From NCBI GenBank assembly GCA_903920005.1, contig CAIXKI010000126.1, positions 1 to 37,136 on the forward strand: DNA of 37,136 bases, in the 5' to 3' direction. The position numbers were made by a program, and so were the translations under genes. This DNA comes from an uncultured delta proteobacterium (GTDB taxonomy: Bacteria; Bdellovibrionota_C; UBA2361; OMII01). Shown in pieces: positions 27,046 to 35,441 of this stretch; position 1 is the first letter of the stretch, and every line of letters starts with the position of its first letter. The notes beneath the pieces were generated by a model, which ran no database searches, had not been told where the DNA came from, and was given only the letters and a program-made list of their open reading frames with translations.

Positions 27046-27399
27046 ATGGCGCTTAAGATATTCGGAACATTTTTGATTTTGTGTGCCTTTACGGTTAACA
27101 CACCCAGCATGGCCGAGGAACCGGCGCACCTTATGATTGATCGCGCATATTTTTACTGCGAAAAAGATCATGCGATGCGTGGGGGTATATTTGGCAAGGG
27201 CCCAACTGTAAGTTTTGGTCCCTCAAGTTCCACTTGCCGTCGCCCAGAATGGAAGCGGCTGACTCACAGCGAATTTATGGATCAAGCTACAGACAAATTT
27301 TCAATAAATTGGAACAAGGAACTTGTTTGGTGGAGAACGAATTATTCGACACCAGGCGCCATAACCAAAGACGGAAGCGGACAGAAGACCGCGAAATGA
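27046..27399 (+). CDS. Small secreted protein of unknown function
   Basis: 117 residues with a classical signal peptide: Lys4, hydrophobic core IFGTFLILCAFTV, and a likely cleavage after Ala23 (SMA|EE). The mature part of about 94 residues has two cysteines (39 and 65) and a basic, glycine-rich middle. No family recognised. No clear ribosome site before ATG 27046. The next gene begins 69 bases later on the same strand. Confidence 0.6.
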   Translation: MALKIFGTFLILCAFTVNTPSMAEEPAHLMIDRAYFYCEKDHAMRGGIFGKGPTVSFGPSSSTCRRPEWKRLTHSEFMDQATDKFSINWNKELVWWRTNYSTPGAITKDGSGQKTAK

Positions 27400-27468
27400 A
27401 TTAGTAATTTGAACGACAAAGTGGTCTTCTGCCGCTTCGTCAAGACATTAACCCGTCAGTAAGATTGT

Positions 27469-28083
27469 ATGAATAAGCGATGGCTAATCACTGGTGTGCC
27501 TCGGGCAGGTAAAACAATCCTAAGCTCCCGCCTCTCTTGCGAGACAGGAGTGAGCCATATTCACATCGATAGTCTGGTAGATGCGTTCGAGAGGGTATTT
27601 CCGGAAACGGGAATTTCTCACGATGGTGAGTCACATGCACAATTGGCCCGAGCCCTGGAACCGTTTCTGTATTGCTGGCTCGAGCGGCTCTGCCATTACG
27701 AGATTAACTTCGTGGCTGATTCTTACCACGTTATCATCGAGGATGCTGTTGCGTTGCGGGATCGATTGGGAATTGAACTTGTTTACGTAGGATATCCATA
27801 TACGGAACCTGCCGAAAAGTTAGCGCTGGTACGCTCGAACTCTACGCCTTCGGATTGGACCCGGAATAAGTCGGATGAGTACTTGCTGGATTTTCTCGGG
27901 CGCTGTCAGGAGCGGAGCTCTGCGATGTTAGATGTATGCGCAAAGCACGGGGTGAAGTATGTGAACACCAGCGGTGACTTCGGGGCAGCAATCGAGGGCG
28001 CAGTTGGCGAGCTTTCCCGTGGCATGCGGGTTAACAATCCGCTGCTCAGGGATGCTCGCTCGCGGGAGCACCAAAGAGCTTAA
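27469..28083 (+). CDS. P-loop nucleotide kinase-like protein
   Basis: 204 residues. Walker A at residues 9-16, GVPRAGKT, sits right after the first beta strand (KRWLITG), as in small-molecule and nucleotide kinases. SHIHIDSLVDAFERVFPE follows as a typical adenylate-kinase-like second element, and the NFVADSYH segment (about 80-87) is the likely strand carrying a catalytic Asp. Substrate unknown. It is followed 34 bases later by the glycerophosphodiesterase gene, so they may be co-transcribed. Confidence 0.72.
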   Translation: MNKRWLITGVPRAGKTILSSRLSCETGVSHIHIDSLVDAFERVFPETGISHDGESHAQLARALEPFLYCWLERLCHYEINFVADSYHVIIEDAVALRDRLGIELVYVGYPYTEPAEKLALVRSNSTPSDWTRNKSDEYLLDFLGRCQERSSAMLDVCAKHGVKYVNTSGDFGAAIEGAVGELSRGMRVNNPLLRDARSREHQRA

Positions 28084-28117
28084 CGTTATCCGATATTTGT
28101 AATTGGAGTGATCAAAC

Positions 28118-28963
28118 GTGATTGATGTAATTGCTCATCGAGGTCTTCGTCATGAAAAGCCTGAAAATTCTATAGACGCCATATCAGCCGCCCTTCAATT
28201 GCCCGCAATTCACGGTGTCGAATTCGATGTTGAATTAACGGGTGATGGACTACCAATTGTTCTTCATCAAGAGACAGTCGTCCCAAGCGCTGATTTTACT
28301 CGGGTCGAGCCAGCCGCTAGAGACTATACTTCACGCGACTGGGTCATCGAGCATTCAGCATATGACGTTGCACAGCTTGATGTAGGCAGCTGGATGGGCG
28401 CGGAATTTGCTCACCTTAGGGCACCAACACTCAAACAGGTCTTAGAACTTCCCTGGCGAAGTACCGTAGCCTACATAGAACTGAAGGATGCTACCTATTG
28501 GGCACAAGAGCGCGACGCCACGCGCCCGGCACGGATAGTAGAATCTGCTCTGGCAGATTTTCTGGCATTCAAAGGATCTGTCAATGTCATTTCATTTAAC
28601 CCCGAGATTCTCAGTACACTACGGGAGCGCGTACCTCACATTCCAACGACGCTAGCTTTATGGACCGAGTGGCGATCTCGGGCTGGCGAAGCTGTGACGG
28701 AAGCACAACGCTGCGGCGCATCGACAGTGAGCTTGCCCGATATCGTTGTGCTTCAAGAACCGGCGTGGGTGCAGATAGTTCACCAGCGCGGAATGAAAAT
28801 CCATGTATATCCAGTATCTCCAGCTCGCGGAGAACCGGAGTTCAACAATTGGACGCCCGACTCTCAAAGTAAGAAATGGACGGAACTCCAGCTGCTCGGG
28901 GTGGACGCCATCATTTCTGATTTTGCACGTGAAACCGTGGCCGAGGTGGCCGGTGGGGGATAA
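28118..28963 (+). CDS. Glycerophosphodiester phosphodiesterase family protein
   Basis: 281 residues from GTG 28118, preceded by GGAG about ten bases upstream. Start DVIAHRGLRHEKPENSIDAI carries the catalytic His-Arg and Glu-Asn; GVEFDVELTGDGLPIVLHQE has the metal-binding Glu35 and Asp37 and the second catalytic His50; VAYIELKD supplies another acidic ligand. No signal peptide, so probably cytoplasmic (UgpQ-type). It releases glycerol-3-phosphate from glycerophosphodiesters, though the C-terminal region is unusual enough that the substrate may differ. Confidence 0.88.
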   Translation: MIDVIAHRGLRHEKPENSIDAISAALQLPAIHGVEFDVELTGDGLPIVLHQETVVPSADFTRVEPAARDYTSRDWVIEHSAYDVAQLDVGSWMGAEFAHLRAPTLKQVLELPWRSTVAYIELKDATYWAQERDATRPARIVESALADFLAFKGSVNVISFNPEILSTLRERVPHIPTTLALWTEWRSRAGEAVTEAQRCGASTVSLPDIVVLQEPAWVQIVHQRGMKIHVYPVSPARGEPEFNNWTPDSQSKKWTELQLLGVDAIISDFARETVAEVAGGG

Positions 28964-29202
28964 CACGTCGATGGAAATGATTACCTTGCGCTACCACTCC
29001 AGACAACATTTCATCGAAATGTAGATCTCTTACGGAATCAGAGCGCGAGATCCTTGAGGCCGGCGATCTTGGCTGTAATACATGGAGCGAGAGCTCCAAA
29101 GAAATAGTGAGCAGCTTGGAGTTTAAAAACCTTGTCTAAAAACCAAGCTACCACGTAAGGCGAACGTTCATGGGGTTTTAAGCCATCAACGTCCGTTTGT
29201 GT

Positions 29203-30138
29203 TCATGGCTGGGTTACCGGAAAGCGTAGATCTTCGCCGGTAGCCTCAGTCAATCCTCCTGGCGTTAATCGCAGGAGTGCCCCCTCACCAATCGCGGAAA
29301 AGTTGGCCTGAAAGCCATACTCGTTACCGAAGGTGGGGTGTGTCGACAAAATGCAAATGCTCTTGTCTCCAGGCTTGGTAATTTTTGTCCAAGTGGTAGA
29401 CGAAAGCTCTTTCATCTCCACCGTGTAGTCTGGATACGTGGAGGTCCAATTCACCCAGGTATCATCTCCAAAACGCCCAATTGAGAGTTTTGGTATGAGC
29501 CTGAGCTGATGCGGAAGTGGCCGCTGAAGGCGGCTGATCTCGACGGTTGCAGCGACGGAATATCTGCGTTCCGTTTCTCCGTTGGCGTTCACCACGTAGG
29601 AACTGTCGGTGTTGTTCGCGGCATTGAACCAATGCGTCCCCCGCGGCAGAACCTCCGACACAGTAATGCCCGCTCCCGTCACGTCGATGAAGGCGAAGAC
29701 TTGGTACCTTCCCGGAGGAAGGTATCGGTCAAGCCTGAATACGGCGGTGTCCACGAACTGCATCGCCACCCCATGATCGGCATTTATGACGCGGGGCGCG
29801 GCGAACGCTACAGCTCGAGCACCTTGCGGCGATCGAGCGACAGCATCCCTCTGATGCCCCTCATCGTAGATAACGAAGGTGGTGTGTATTGAGATAGGAA
29901 TCTTGTCCGCTCTCCCCCAGACCGTGGTGAGATACTTCACTTTGGCCTGACCGGGGACGACCCCGTCTGGATAGCTTGCGGCATCAACGGTGAGCTCCAC
30001 CACAGGAGTTTTCCCATTAAGGATGAGGTCGTAACCTAACAGGGTTCCCACCGACTTCTTCCCCAAGGACACTAGTGGTTCAGCGGCATGGATCACATGG
30101 ACCATCCACAGCAGCGCGACTAACGAGCCAATTTTCAT
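29203..30138 (-). CDS. Secreted protein of unknown function
   Basis: 311 residues with a signal peptide (Lys2, core VALLWMVHVIHA, likely cleavage after Ala18 or Ala19). The mature part is beta-rich, with motifs such as LPPGRYQVFAFIDVTGAG (about 141-158) and GTHWFNAANN. This suggests an immunoglobulin-like or adhesin-type fold. No family recognised. A perfect 11-bp palindrome at 30205-30229 lies 67-91 bases upstream of ATG 30138 and may be an operator. Confidence 0.72.
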   Translation of the reverse strand: MKIGSLVALLWMVHVIHAAEPLVSLGKKSVGTLLGYDLILNGKTPVVELTVDAASYPDGVVPGQAKVKYLTTVWGRADKIPISIHTTFVIYDEGHQRDAVARSPQGARAVAFAAPRVINADHGVAMQFVDTAVFRLDRYLPPGRYQVFAFIDVTGAGITVSEVLPRGTHWFNAANNTDSSYVVNANGETERRYSVAATVEISRLQRPLPHQLRLIPKLSIGRFGDDTWVNWTSTYPDYTVEMKELSSTTWTKITKPGDKSICILSTHPTFGNEYGFQANFSAIGEGALLRLTPGGLTEATGEDLRFPVTQP

Positions 30139-30204
30139 ACGTTTTGCAAGTACTGACTTTTAATGATGTTTTTTAGCTATCGGCAGTCAAAACAGGACTG
30201 ACGT

Positions 30205-30229
30205 AGACCGAACGACGATCGTTCGGTCT
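30205..30229. promoter_or_regulatory. Operator-like palindrome upstream of the secreted protein gene
   Basis: AGACCGAACGA and its exact complement are separated by three bases. The shape (GAACGA-N-TCGTTC) is that of TetR-family operators in other bacteria. No TetR-type gene is in the window, so the binding protein is unknown. Confidence 0.55.
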
Positions 30230-30256
30230 GCGCCAGTTAACCTTGCTCCAAGACTG

Positions 30257-30451
30257 CTACGAGAGGGCACTGTGGCGCAGTGCGACTTCTGTTAGCAGCC
30301 TGATAGCGTCTTCTACCCAAGATAGATTGTGCCTATGAGAGAGGAGAAAGATTAGTCCTCCCTCACTGTCTCTCTCAGCGTACCAACCTTTCAGAACGTT
30401 ACGCAAAATAGGGCTAACCAGGCAATTTCTTACCGTCCAATACTGTCGGGT
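30257..30451 (-). pseudogene. Coding remnant beside dispersed repeat C
   Basis: 64 codons open between two stops with no start codon of quality. The translation reads like real protein: NVLKGWYAERDSEGGLIFLL, then SHRHNLSWVEDAIRLLTEVA. It begins about 40 bases from the edge of dispersed repeat C. I read it as the 3' end of a gene whose 5' part was lost. No family recognised. Confidence 0.4.
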
Positions 30452-30491
30452 CTAGATATATAAGGCTCGTTATAGATGCTCCACGTAACCT

Positions 30492-30692
30492 GAGGAACAC
30501 CTACTTGTGAGTAAAGCGCTACCCCTATTTAGGCCCCACACTACTTCTACGCTTCTAGCGACTTATCCCTTTTGCATGAGGTCTATAGTTCCAGTTCTCA
30601 GGCTGAAGTTTGAGGCGTTCCGCTTCAAGTCTTCTGGCCTTCGTTTCTCAAGTCTCCGTTAGTAGACTTCTCTTCCTTGAAATTTACCGATG
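30492..30692 (+). repeat. Dispersed repeat, copy C
   Basis: About 200 bases from GAGGAACACCTACTTGTGAG to ACCGATG. The first 120 bases are almost identical to copy D (35442), and the part after CAGTTCTC matches the middle of copy B, including TTCTCTTCCTTGAAATTTACC. The end is cut where a 95-bp element region begins (30709). With the palindrome, the remnant, this repeat and the 95-bp element, the otherwise gene-poor stretch 30139-31048 is accounted for. I see nothing firm in 30816-31048. Confidence 0.88.
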
Positions 30693-30714
30693 GCCCCTTC
30701 TCTGGTCCCCCTCT

Positions 30715-30809
30715 CTGGTACAGGGCAACTCTCGATCTCACTGACTTATCCGCACAACAAGCGAAAACCACACAGAAAAATGAGCCGGTCCAGAGTTGCC
30801 CTGTACCAG
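30715..30809. mobile_element. 95-bp MITE-like element, copy 1
   Basis: Perfect 18-bp terminal inverted repeats, CTGGTACAGGGCAACTCT at 30715-30732 and its complement at 30792-30809. The 59-bp interior has no coding capacity. A second copy at 32503-32597 is identical except for two bases. A short direct repeat of CCAGTGGAGTCA follows on the right (30806 and 30819). Size and terminal repeats suit a non-autonomous miniature element; no transposase is in the window. Confidence 0.82.
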
Positions 30810-31048
30810 TGGAGTCAACCAGTGGAGTCACGAAACTATTGTCTGAGCATGCGTGCGAGCGCCCGACACCCACGGGTCGGAAATGTGAGAACCTCCTGGT
30901 GGGATGCATTCAGAATCCGCTGACGGCCTATCTGCCGAGGGCTCGTTCTTCGGCTCTTCGTACCTGTTCCTGCAGCCCCATATGGCGAACCTCTTCCTCC
31001 CTTTCAGTCGCGAGGCAGTGTCATTTTTGTCGCCTCGACACCACAGAT

Positions 31049-32272
31049 CTACTTCACATCCCTCGCCCTGTGCGACACCGTAAGCCGAACATGACCATCG
31101 ACTCCCTTAACCTTCACATCGAACCCCGCGTCCCGGATCTCTGCTAGAGCTTCTCCAAGTGAGCCTGGCCCGCTACCTTTGACGACCTTATTTACACATG
31201 CTGGGTGGAGCCTCATAGCCAACTGGACACCGGACAAGAAGCCACCAAACAAGCCGATAGTCGCCCCCATTGATCCAATAACAATGCCCGCCATCAGGCT
31301 CCCTTCCACCCACGCCCCGCAAAGAAACCCTACTGCCGAAAACGAGACTATTGAGATCAACTTCGCCGACTCTAGCAAATTGGAATATTGCTTGTGAGGT
31401 ATAATCTTGAATGGGTAATCCTTATTAATAACAACTAAGGAACCATCTCGCCCTCTCGAAAGTTCCGTCGTACTTAGCTCGCCTCGACACAACTTCTCAG
31501 CATCGTGTCTCACCTGTGTTACCAGCGACTTCAATGCCTCAATCTGCACCTGCGATGCATTCGACGGCAGGCCAAGACGTTTTGCTGTGTCAAGCTCCGC
31601 ATCCGCCCGTTGCAAAGCGCACGCTAGTCGCGGGTTGGCAGCCGCTTGTATATCCGTGATTGGAGAGCGATCGCCCTCCTGAACAGTGCTCGCATGCTTC
31701 GCACCCAATGCGGCCAAAACTTTAGGCGCTACGCTTTCGCCTCCCTCGTAATGAGTGACCTGAACTACCACCCCGTCAGAGAGGAACCCTTGGGAGATTC
31801 TTACGTGACACAGAGGCTTCTGGTCTCCAGCTCTCGTAGTATCTGAGATGTCATATGCGTACACGGGACATTTCTCTCGCAACCATGCAACGAGAGAGAG
31901 CTGGCTTAACCACCGAGAGATAGCCCCACCACCCAGCGGGCGCGACGAGACCTGCTCGACGGTGGTGCCGGTATCACTTGCATATCTCTCCAATTTTCTC
32001 TCTAGCTCATTCACCGCATCAACGAACGACTGTCGTATCGCTGGTATATTGGTACCTGTTAGGGCTCTGCCGCCTAATTTCAATGCGACAGGGAGTCGTT
32101 CGACGTGACCAACGTGCCGCAGCGCAAACGCTTCACGACTCAGCTCCTCTGATGGCCGGCGGGGACCAACATCGGCTTCCGGCACTCGACCGCGCGCCGC
32201 TGTCGCAGTTTTGTCGACTACATCAGGCGTATCCTCGGCAACCTCTCTTCGTAGCTGTTCGTGACAACCCAT
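31049..32272 (-). CDS. Two-TM hypothetical protein, member 1 of a paralogous pair
   Basis: 407 residues from ATG 32272, preceded by AGGAG seven bases away. Layout: a variable soluble N-terminus with PRRPSEELS at 38-46; a soluble middle (about 80-300); two membrane segments at about 303-325 and 328-350; then a cytoplasmic-type tail with GSGPGSLGEALAEIRDAGFD. The middle contains DTAKRLGL (228-235) and SRGRDGSLVVI (272-282). The gene at 32929 has the same order of motifs and membrane segments, so the two are paralogues. I recognise no family. It lies between the two 95-bp elements, whose copies are in direct orientation. Confidence 0.7.
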   Translation of the reverse strand: MGCHEQLRREVAEDTPDVVDKTATAARGRVPEADVGPRRPSEELSREAFALRHVGHVERLPVALKLGGRALTGTNIPAIRQSFVDAVNELERKLERYASDTGTTVEQVSSRPLGGGAISRWLSQLSLVAWLREKCPVYAYDISDTTRAGDQKPLCHVRISQGFLSDGVVVQVTHYEGGESVAPKVLAALGAKHASTVQEGDRSPITDIQAAANPRLACALQRADAELDTAKRLGLPSNASQVQIEALKSLVTQVRHDAEKLCRGELSTTELSRGRDGSLVVINKDYPFKIIPHKQYSNLLESAKLISIVSFSAVGFLCGAWVEGSLMAGIVIGSMGATIGLFGGFLSGVQLAMRLHPACVNKVVKGSGPGSLGEALAEIRDAGFDVKVKGVDGHVRLTVSHRARDVK

Positions 32273-32502
32273 ACGAGAACTCCTGATAGGGTGAAATTCT
32301 TTTGGTCACCCGCATAGTATGATGATAACGAGGAGCGAATTCTTAATCCAAAGGATCGCTACCGATCGCCCGGGTTTCTACTTTAAGTAGACTACTAAAG
32401 ACCTTCGTTTTTTCTACATCGGATAGCCACGTACAAGACGCAGCTCACTACACCTATCTGGACTTATAAGAGACTATGAATCGAATGTTCATCTCCCCCT
32501 CT

Positions 32503-32597
32503 CTGCTACAGGGCAACTCTCGATCTCACTGACTCATCCGCACAACAAGCGAAAACCACACAGAAAAATGAGCCGGTCCAGAGTTGCCCTGTACCAG
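32503..32597. mobile_element. 95-bp MITE-like element, copy 2
   Basis: Same as copy 1 with CTGCTACAGGGCAACTCT on the left (one change in the terminal repeat) and one interior change. Both copies share the flanks CCCCCTCT on the left and TGGAGT on the right, so the repeated unit is nearer 110 bases. The FecCD remnant starts within about 10-30 bases of its right end. The stretch 32273-32500 before it shows no gene. Confidence 0.82.
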
Positions 32598-32606
32598 TGG
32601 AGTTAG

Positions 32607-32789
32607 ATTGATTTAACTATCCATATTCCCCTCTCATTTCTCCTCGGTTCGATCCTGGTCGTTATCTGCGATCTTCTCGGAAGGATCGTGCGTCCACCAT
32701 TCGAGGTTCCCGCCGGAGTCTTCACTGCGATCGTTGGTGGGCCGGTTGTTATCCTCTTGGTGGTGCTCTGGTATCGGCGGTTCAGGTAA
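32607..32789 (+). pseudogene. C-terminal remnant of a FecCD-family ABC transporter permease
   Basis: 60 codons open between TAG at 32604-32606 and TAA at 32787-32789, with no start codon. The translation IPLSFLLGSILVVICDLLGR, then IVRPPFEVPAGVFTAIVGGP and a short hydrophobic end, matches the well-conserved last 50 residues of BtuC/FhuB/FecCD permeases (LLADLLAR.....E.PVGV.TALIG.PFF). The rest of the gene is absent. Homology starts just after the 95-bp element, suggesting loss of the 5' part by insertion or recombination there. Confidence 0.7.
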
Positions 32790-32928
32790 AGGGCCGCCTA
32801 ACCCCAATTTCCACTTAACGTAGAAATTGGCGTGGATCGTTGCGGATCGCGCGACTAGCGCCGAGGAAACTCGTACCCTCTGGTCGGACTGTGAAACACA
32901 CGTTGGTGTGCCACATTGTTCGGGGGAT

Positions 32929-33846
32929 ATGATGATAGAGGGAACTGGGCCAAGCAATCAGGATAAGGGCAGACAGGCTGTCGGAGTGGATGGAGCGACG
33001 GTGGCGAGTGGAGTGGACACTCAGTTCCCCCGTAGGCCATCGGATGAACTCAGCGGCTCGAGCCTTCGTGCTGATTCGAGTGCTGCTCCAGTCGGGCAAG
33101 AGCACTCGGCACCTTCTGCGACTGCGACCGCCAACGTTTCTTCACGTCCCCCCCGTAGCCCCCTAGCCGAGACATTGGATAGGAAAGATCAAGAGATCCG
33201 AGCTGAAGAGGCTAGGCAAGCAAGTGACCGGGCGAAATTCGGACTTTCCCCGCGCGCCTCCTCAGCAGCGGTGTACGACATGATCGAGCTTGTGGGCAAA
33301 ATGGAGAAAGACCTCCGCAAGTTGTTCGATGGAAAGGAAGACAGCGCGAGCTTCGAGAGATCTCCTGATGGATCGGTCACTGTGTTCCACGGCTTCTATG
33401 ACCTGCTGCACGGAACGCTTCGGCAGCCGGAGAGTACGACTTTTTCCAGTGCATGCAAGACGATATGCACATTTGCTGCTGTATTAATCATTTTTAGCAC
33501 AACCACGATAGCGGTGATGGAGGCCACGTATCATTCGCTCCTTGCCATTTTTGGAGAGATGGATCCGGCCCTAGGATGGGTGGTCAGCTATGGGGCTGGC
33601 ATATTCGTTGCACCACGTCTCGCAACGGAAGGGCTGGAGTGGGTGAGATCCGTTGTGGGGTTCTCACAAGCTAAAACTTTTCTTAACCGAGCACTCCGAG
33701 TAAAAGAGCCCGGTTCCCTTGGCGGCGTTATCGAACAGATCCATGCCAACGAGGGGTTCCGGGGAGAGATCTCTATTTCTAAACCGTCTATATTTCTAAA
33801 CCGTATACACCTGAAGGTCACTTACACACCGAAAGCAGACGCGTAG
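32929..33846 (+). CDS. Two-TM hypothetical protein, member 2 of a paralogous pair
   Basis: 305 residues from ATG 32929 (a second ATG at 32932 has GGGG at five bases). Layout: a low-complexity Ser/Ala/Pro-rich N-terminus with PRRPSDELS at 34-42; a charged helix about 78-104 (ETLDRKDQEIRAEEARQASD); DRAKFGL at 100-106; RSPDGSVTVF at 144-153; two membrane segments at about 175-200 and 213-235; then KEPGSLGGVIEQIHANEGF. The same motifs occur in the same order in the protein encoded at 31049-32272. N-terminal low complexity recalls surface or effector proteins. No family recognised. Confidence 0.7.
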   Translation: MMIEGTGPSNQDKGRQAVGVDGATVASGVDTQFPRRPSDELSGSSLRADSSAAPVGQEHSAPSATATANVSSRPPRSPLAETLDRKDQEIRAEEARQASDRAKFGLSPRASSAAVYDMIELVGKMEKDLRKLFDGKEDSASFERSPDGSVTVFHGFYDLLHGTLRQPESTTFSSACKTICTFAAVLIIFSTTTIAVMEATYHSLLAIFGEMDPALGWVVSYGAGIFVAPRLATEGLEWVRSVVGFSQAKTFLNRALRVKEPGSLGGVIEQIHANEGFRGEISISKPSIFLNRIHLKVTYTPKADA

Positions 33847-34065
33847 GGTAGGGAGGGCCACCATTCCTGGTCGCCGAGATATCGCGCGAGGCACCTGGAT
33901 TTCGCCTTAGGCAACGTGGCGGTAAAGGCTGGATGGCAGTACGAACAGTATAATAGACTCCGCCCAAGGCGGCTCAAGCTGCACGAATACGGCGCCAAAA
34001 TACTCCATGAAGCCCTTTACCCTCCAAGCCACACTAAGTGGGCTCACGCCCGGCGTAGTGTATAA
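33847..34065 (+). pseudogene. Possible coding extension or remnant after the two-TM gene
   Basis: The frame of the preceding gene stays open for 72 codons after its TAG, reading RYRARHLDFALGNVAVKAGW, QYEQYNRLRPRRLKLHEYGA and KILHEALYPPSHTKWAHARR before TAA. It looks like protein but has no start codon apart from GTG 33916. It may be a remnant, or a C-terminal part lost through a nonsense mutation; member 1 of the family has no such extension, so a remnant is more likely. The rest of the gap to 34202 shows only a small GTAGCC/GGGCTAC hairpin. Confidence 0.3.
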
Positions 34066-34202
34066 CTTGTACGAATATACTTTCTCTCTGTAGCCGGGCT
34101 ACTCGAAAATCCTTGGAGTATCCACCAGAGGGACATTTATTTTGAGCTATATCGCCTTGCAATAATTCTTGAGTAGCGTGAACTCAGGCTATAGGCTGGG
34201 GT

Positions 34203-35396
34203 ATGAACACCGATCTCTCAAATATCGAACCGAATCGGGATAAGAAACCTGATTCACAAATCCTCGCCCGTGGCGAGAGCGCTCTCACGTTTTTCGGAGA
34301 AATCAGCCTCGTTCAGGCAAGGGGCTTGATTCTGCCGCTGATACCATCAGCAACAGCTTTCTTTGACTATCTGGCATCCGTTACGATCTCTGCGCAGATT
34401 GTTCTGAGCCGCGAAGCTCCCCCGGTATTGATTGCTCATGGAGACTTTCAGAACACGAGCGGCCCCTTCGTTACCATCATGAGCAAGGACAGCAGTCGCG
34501 ACCATTTCGATATCCTTAGCTTCTCGCTGGACGAGACATCGCTATGTGCCGTGATCCGCACAAGAGACGGAGGGACCGGTGGGGGCACGAGAATAGAGCC
34601 GACGGAGATTCATAGCTGGTTTGCAGATGCGGAAAACTATCGGAATCTTATTGAAATCTTCAATGAGGAACTCAATCGAAAACCCCAGGAAGCAGAGGCC
34701 TGCTACCCGACCGCAAACGCGGAACAACTGTTAGTCGGCTTCATTAACCCCTTAGAGCACTATCCGACGTATGTTTTACCGGTTCTCGGAACACCAGCGG
34801 GGTTCGCCTGTCCATTCTTCAAAGAGCGGGGTACCCCGCCCCAATATCTACCGATTTCTGGCCGAACCTCATTTGTGCCCCTTTCGGCAGGACTGTCGAA
34901 CTCAACTTTCCCATTTAACCCTGAGACGGACTGGCTATTTGCGGCGTCCCCTTCGGAATTGATCTTTTTTGATCACTCCTTACACAGTGCACTCTGCACA
35001 GCGATCTGTCTGGCGGCGGAAGCAGACGCGGGCATCGATGGCTTGGAGCGTGTTTCGGAATTCTCTTCGTCCTCCGGCGATATCGGTCTGCACCTGCGTG
35101 TGCTCCAGGCGTACTATCGACACTGGACATCTGGGAATAGCGAAGACGAAGGATCTCTGAAATATATAAGCGATCATTACAAGCGTAATGAAAGGCAGGC
35201 CGTTTCTGACGGTTTTGTTCCCGAAGATGTTTCTCTTATCCCCGAGACGCTTGAAGAGTTGCTGAACCTCACGCAGTTTCCGGACTTGAAGCCGTTTGAT
35301 ACATCATTTTTCCCCCTCGTATCCGTTACAAGCGACCGGGGAACATTTATTTCGCGGTGGCCAGAGGACTTCAGGAACCGTTTACTGGCTTGGTAA
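34203..35396 (+). CDS. Hypothetical protein
   Basis: 397 residues, soluble, no signal peptide or membrane segment, no family recognised. Ribosome site is weak (GGGG just before ATG 34203). A possible N-terminal domain runs to about residue 135 (ending DGGTGGGTRIEP), followed by an alpha-helical region (GLERVSEF... to the C-terminus). The C-terminal motif PLVSVTSDRGTFISRWPEDF is distinctive. It ends 45 bases before repeat copy D. Coding status is supported by length and sensible codon use. Confidence 0.65.
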   Translation: MNTDLSNIEPNRDKKPDSQILARGESALTFFGEISLVQARGLILPLIPSATAFFDYLASVTISAQIVLSREAPPVLIAHGDFQNTSGPFVTIMSKDSSRDHFDILSFSLDETSLCAVIRTRDGGTGGGTRIEPTEIHSWFADAENYRNLIEIFNEELNRKPQEAEACYPTANAEQLLVGFINPLEHYPTYVLPVLGTPAGFACPFFKERGTPPQYLPISGRTSFVPLSAGLSNSTFPFNPETDWLFAASPSELIFFDHSLHSALCTAICLAAEADAGIDGLERVSEFSSSSGDIGLHLRVLQAYYRHWTSGNSEDEGSLKYISDHYKRNERQAVSDGFVPEDVSLIPETLEELLNLTQFPDLKPFDTSFFPLVSVTSDRGTFISRWPEDFRNRLLAW

Positions 35397-35441
35397 AACC
35401 TCCGGTTCGTGGGACTTACTGTTCGGAATATTTTATCGCGA

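Noticed and set aside
30677-31147. Plus-strand 156-codon ORF
   Set aside because: Crosses repeat C, the 95-bp element and the 3' end of the gene on the other strand; no coherent protein.
32634-32957. Minus-strand ORF of 107 codons before the second two-TM gene
   Set aside because: The opposite strand of this stretch encodes the FecCD C-terminal remnant, which explains the open frame better.
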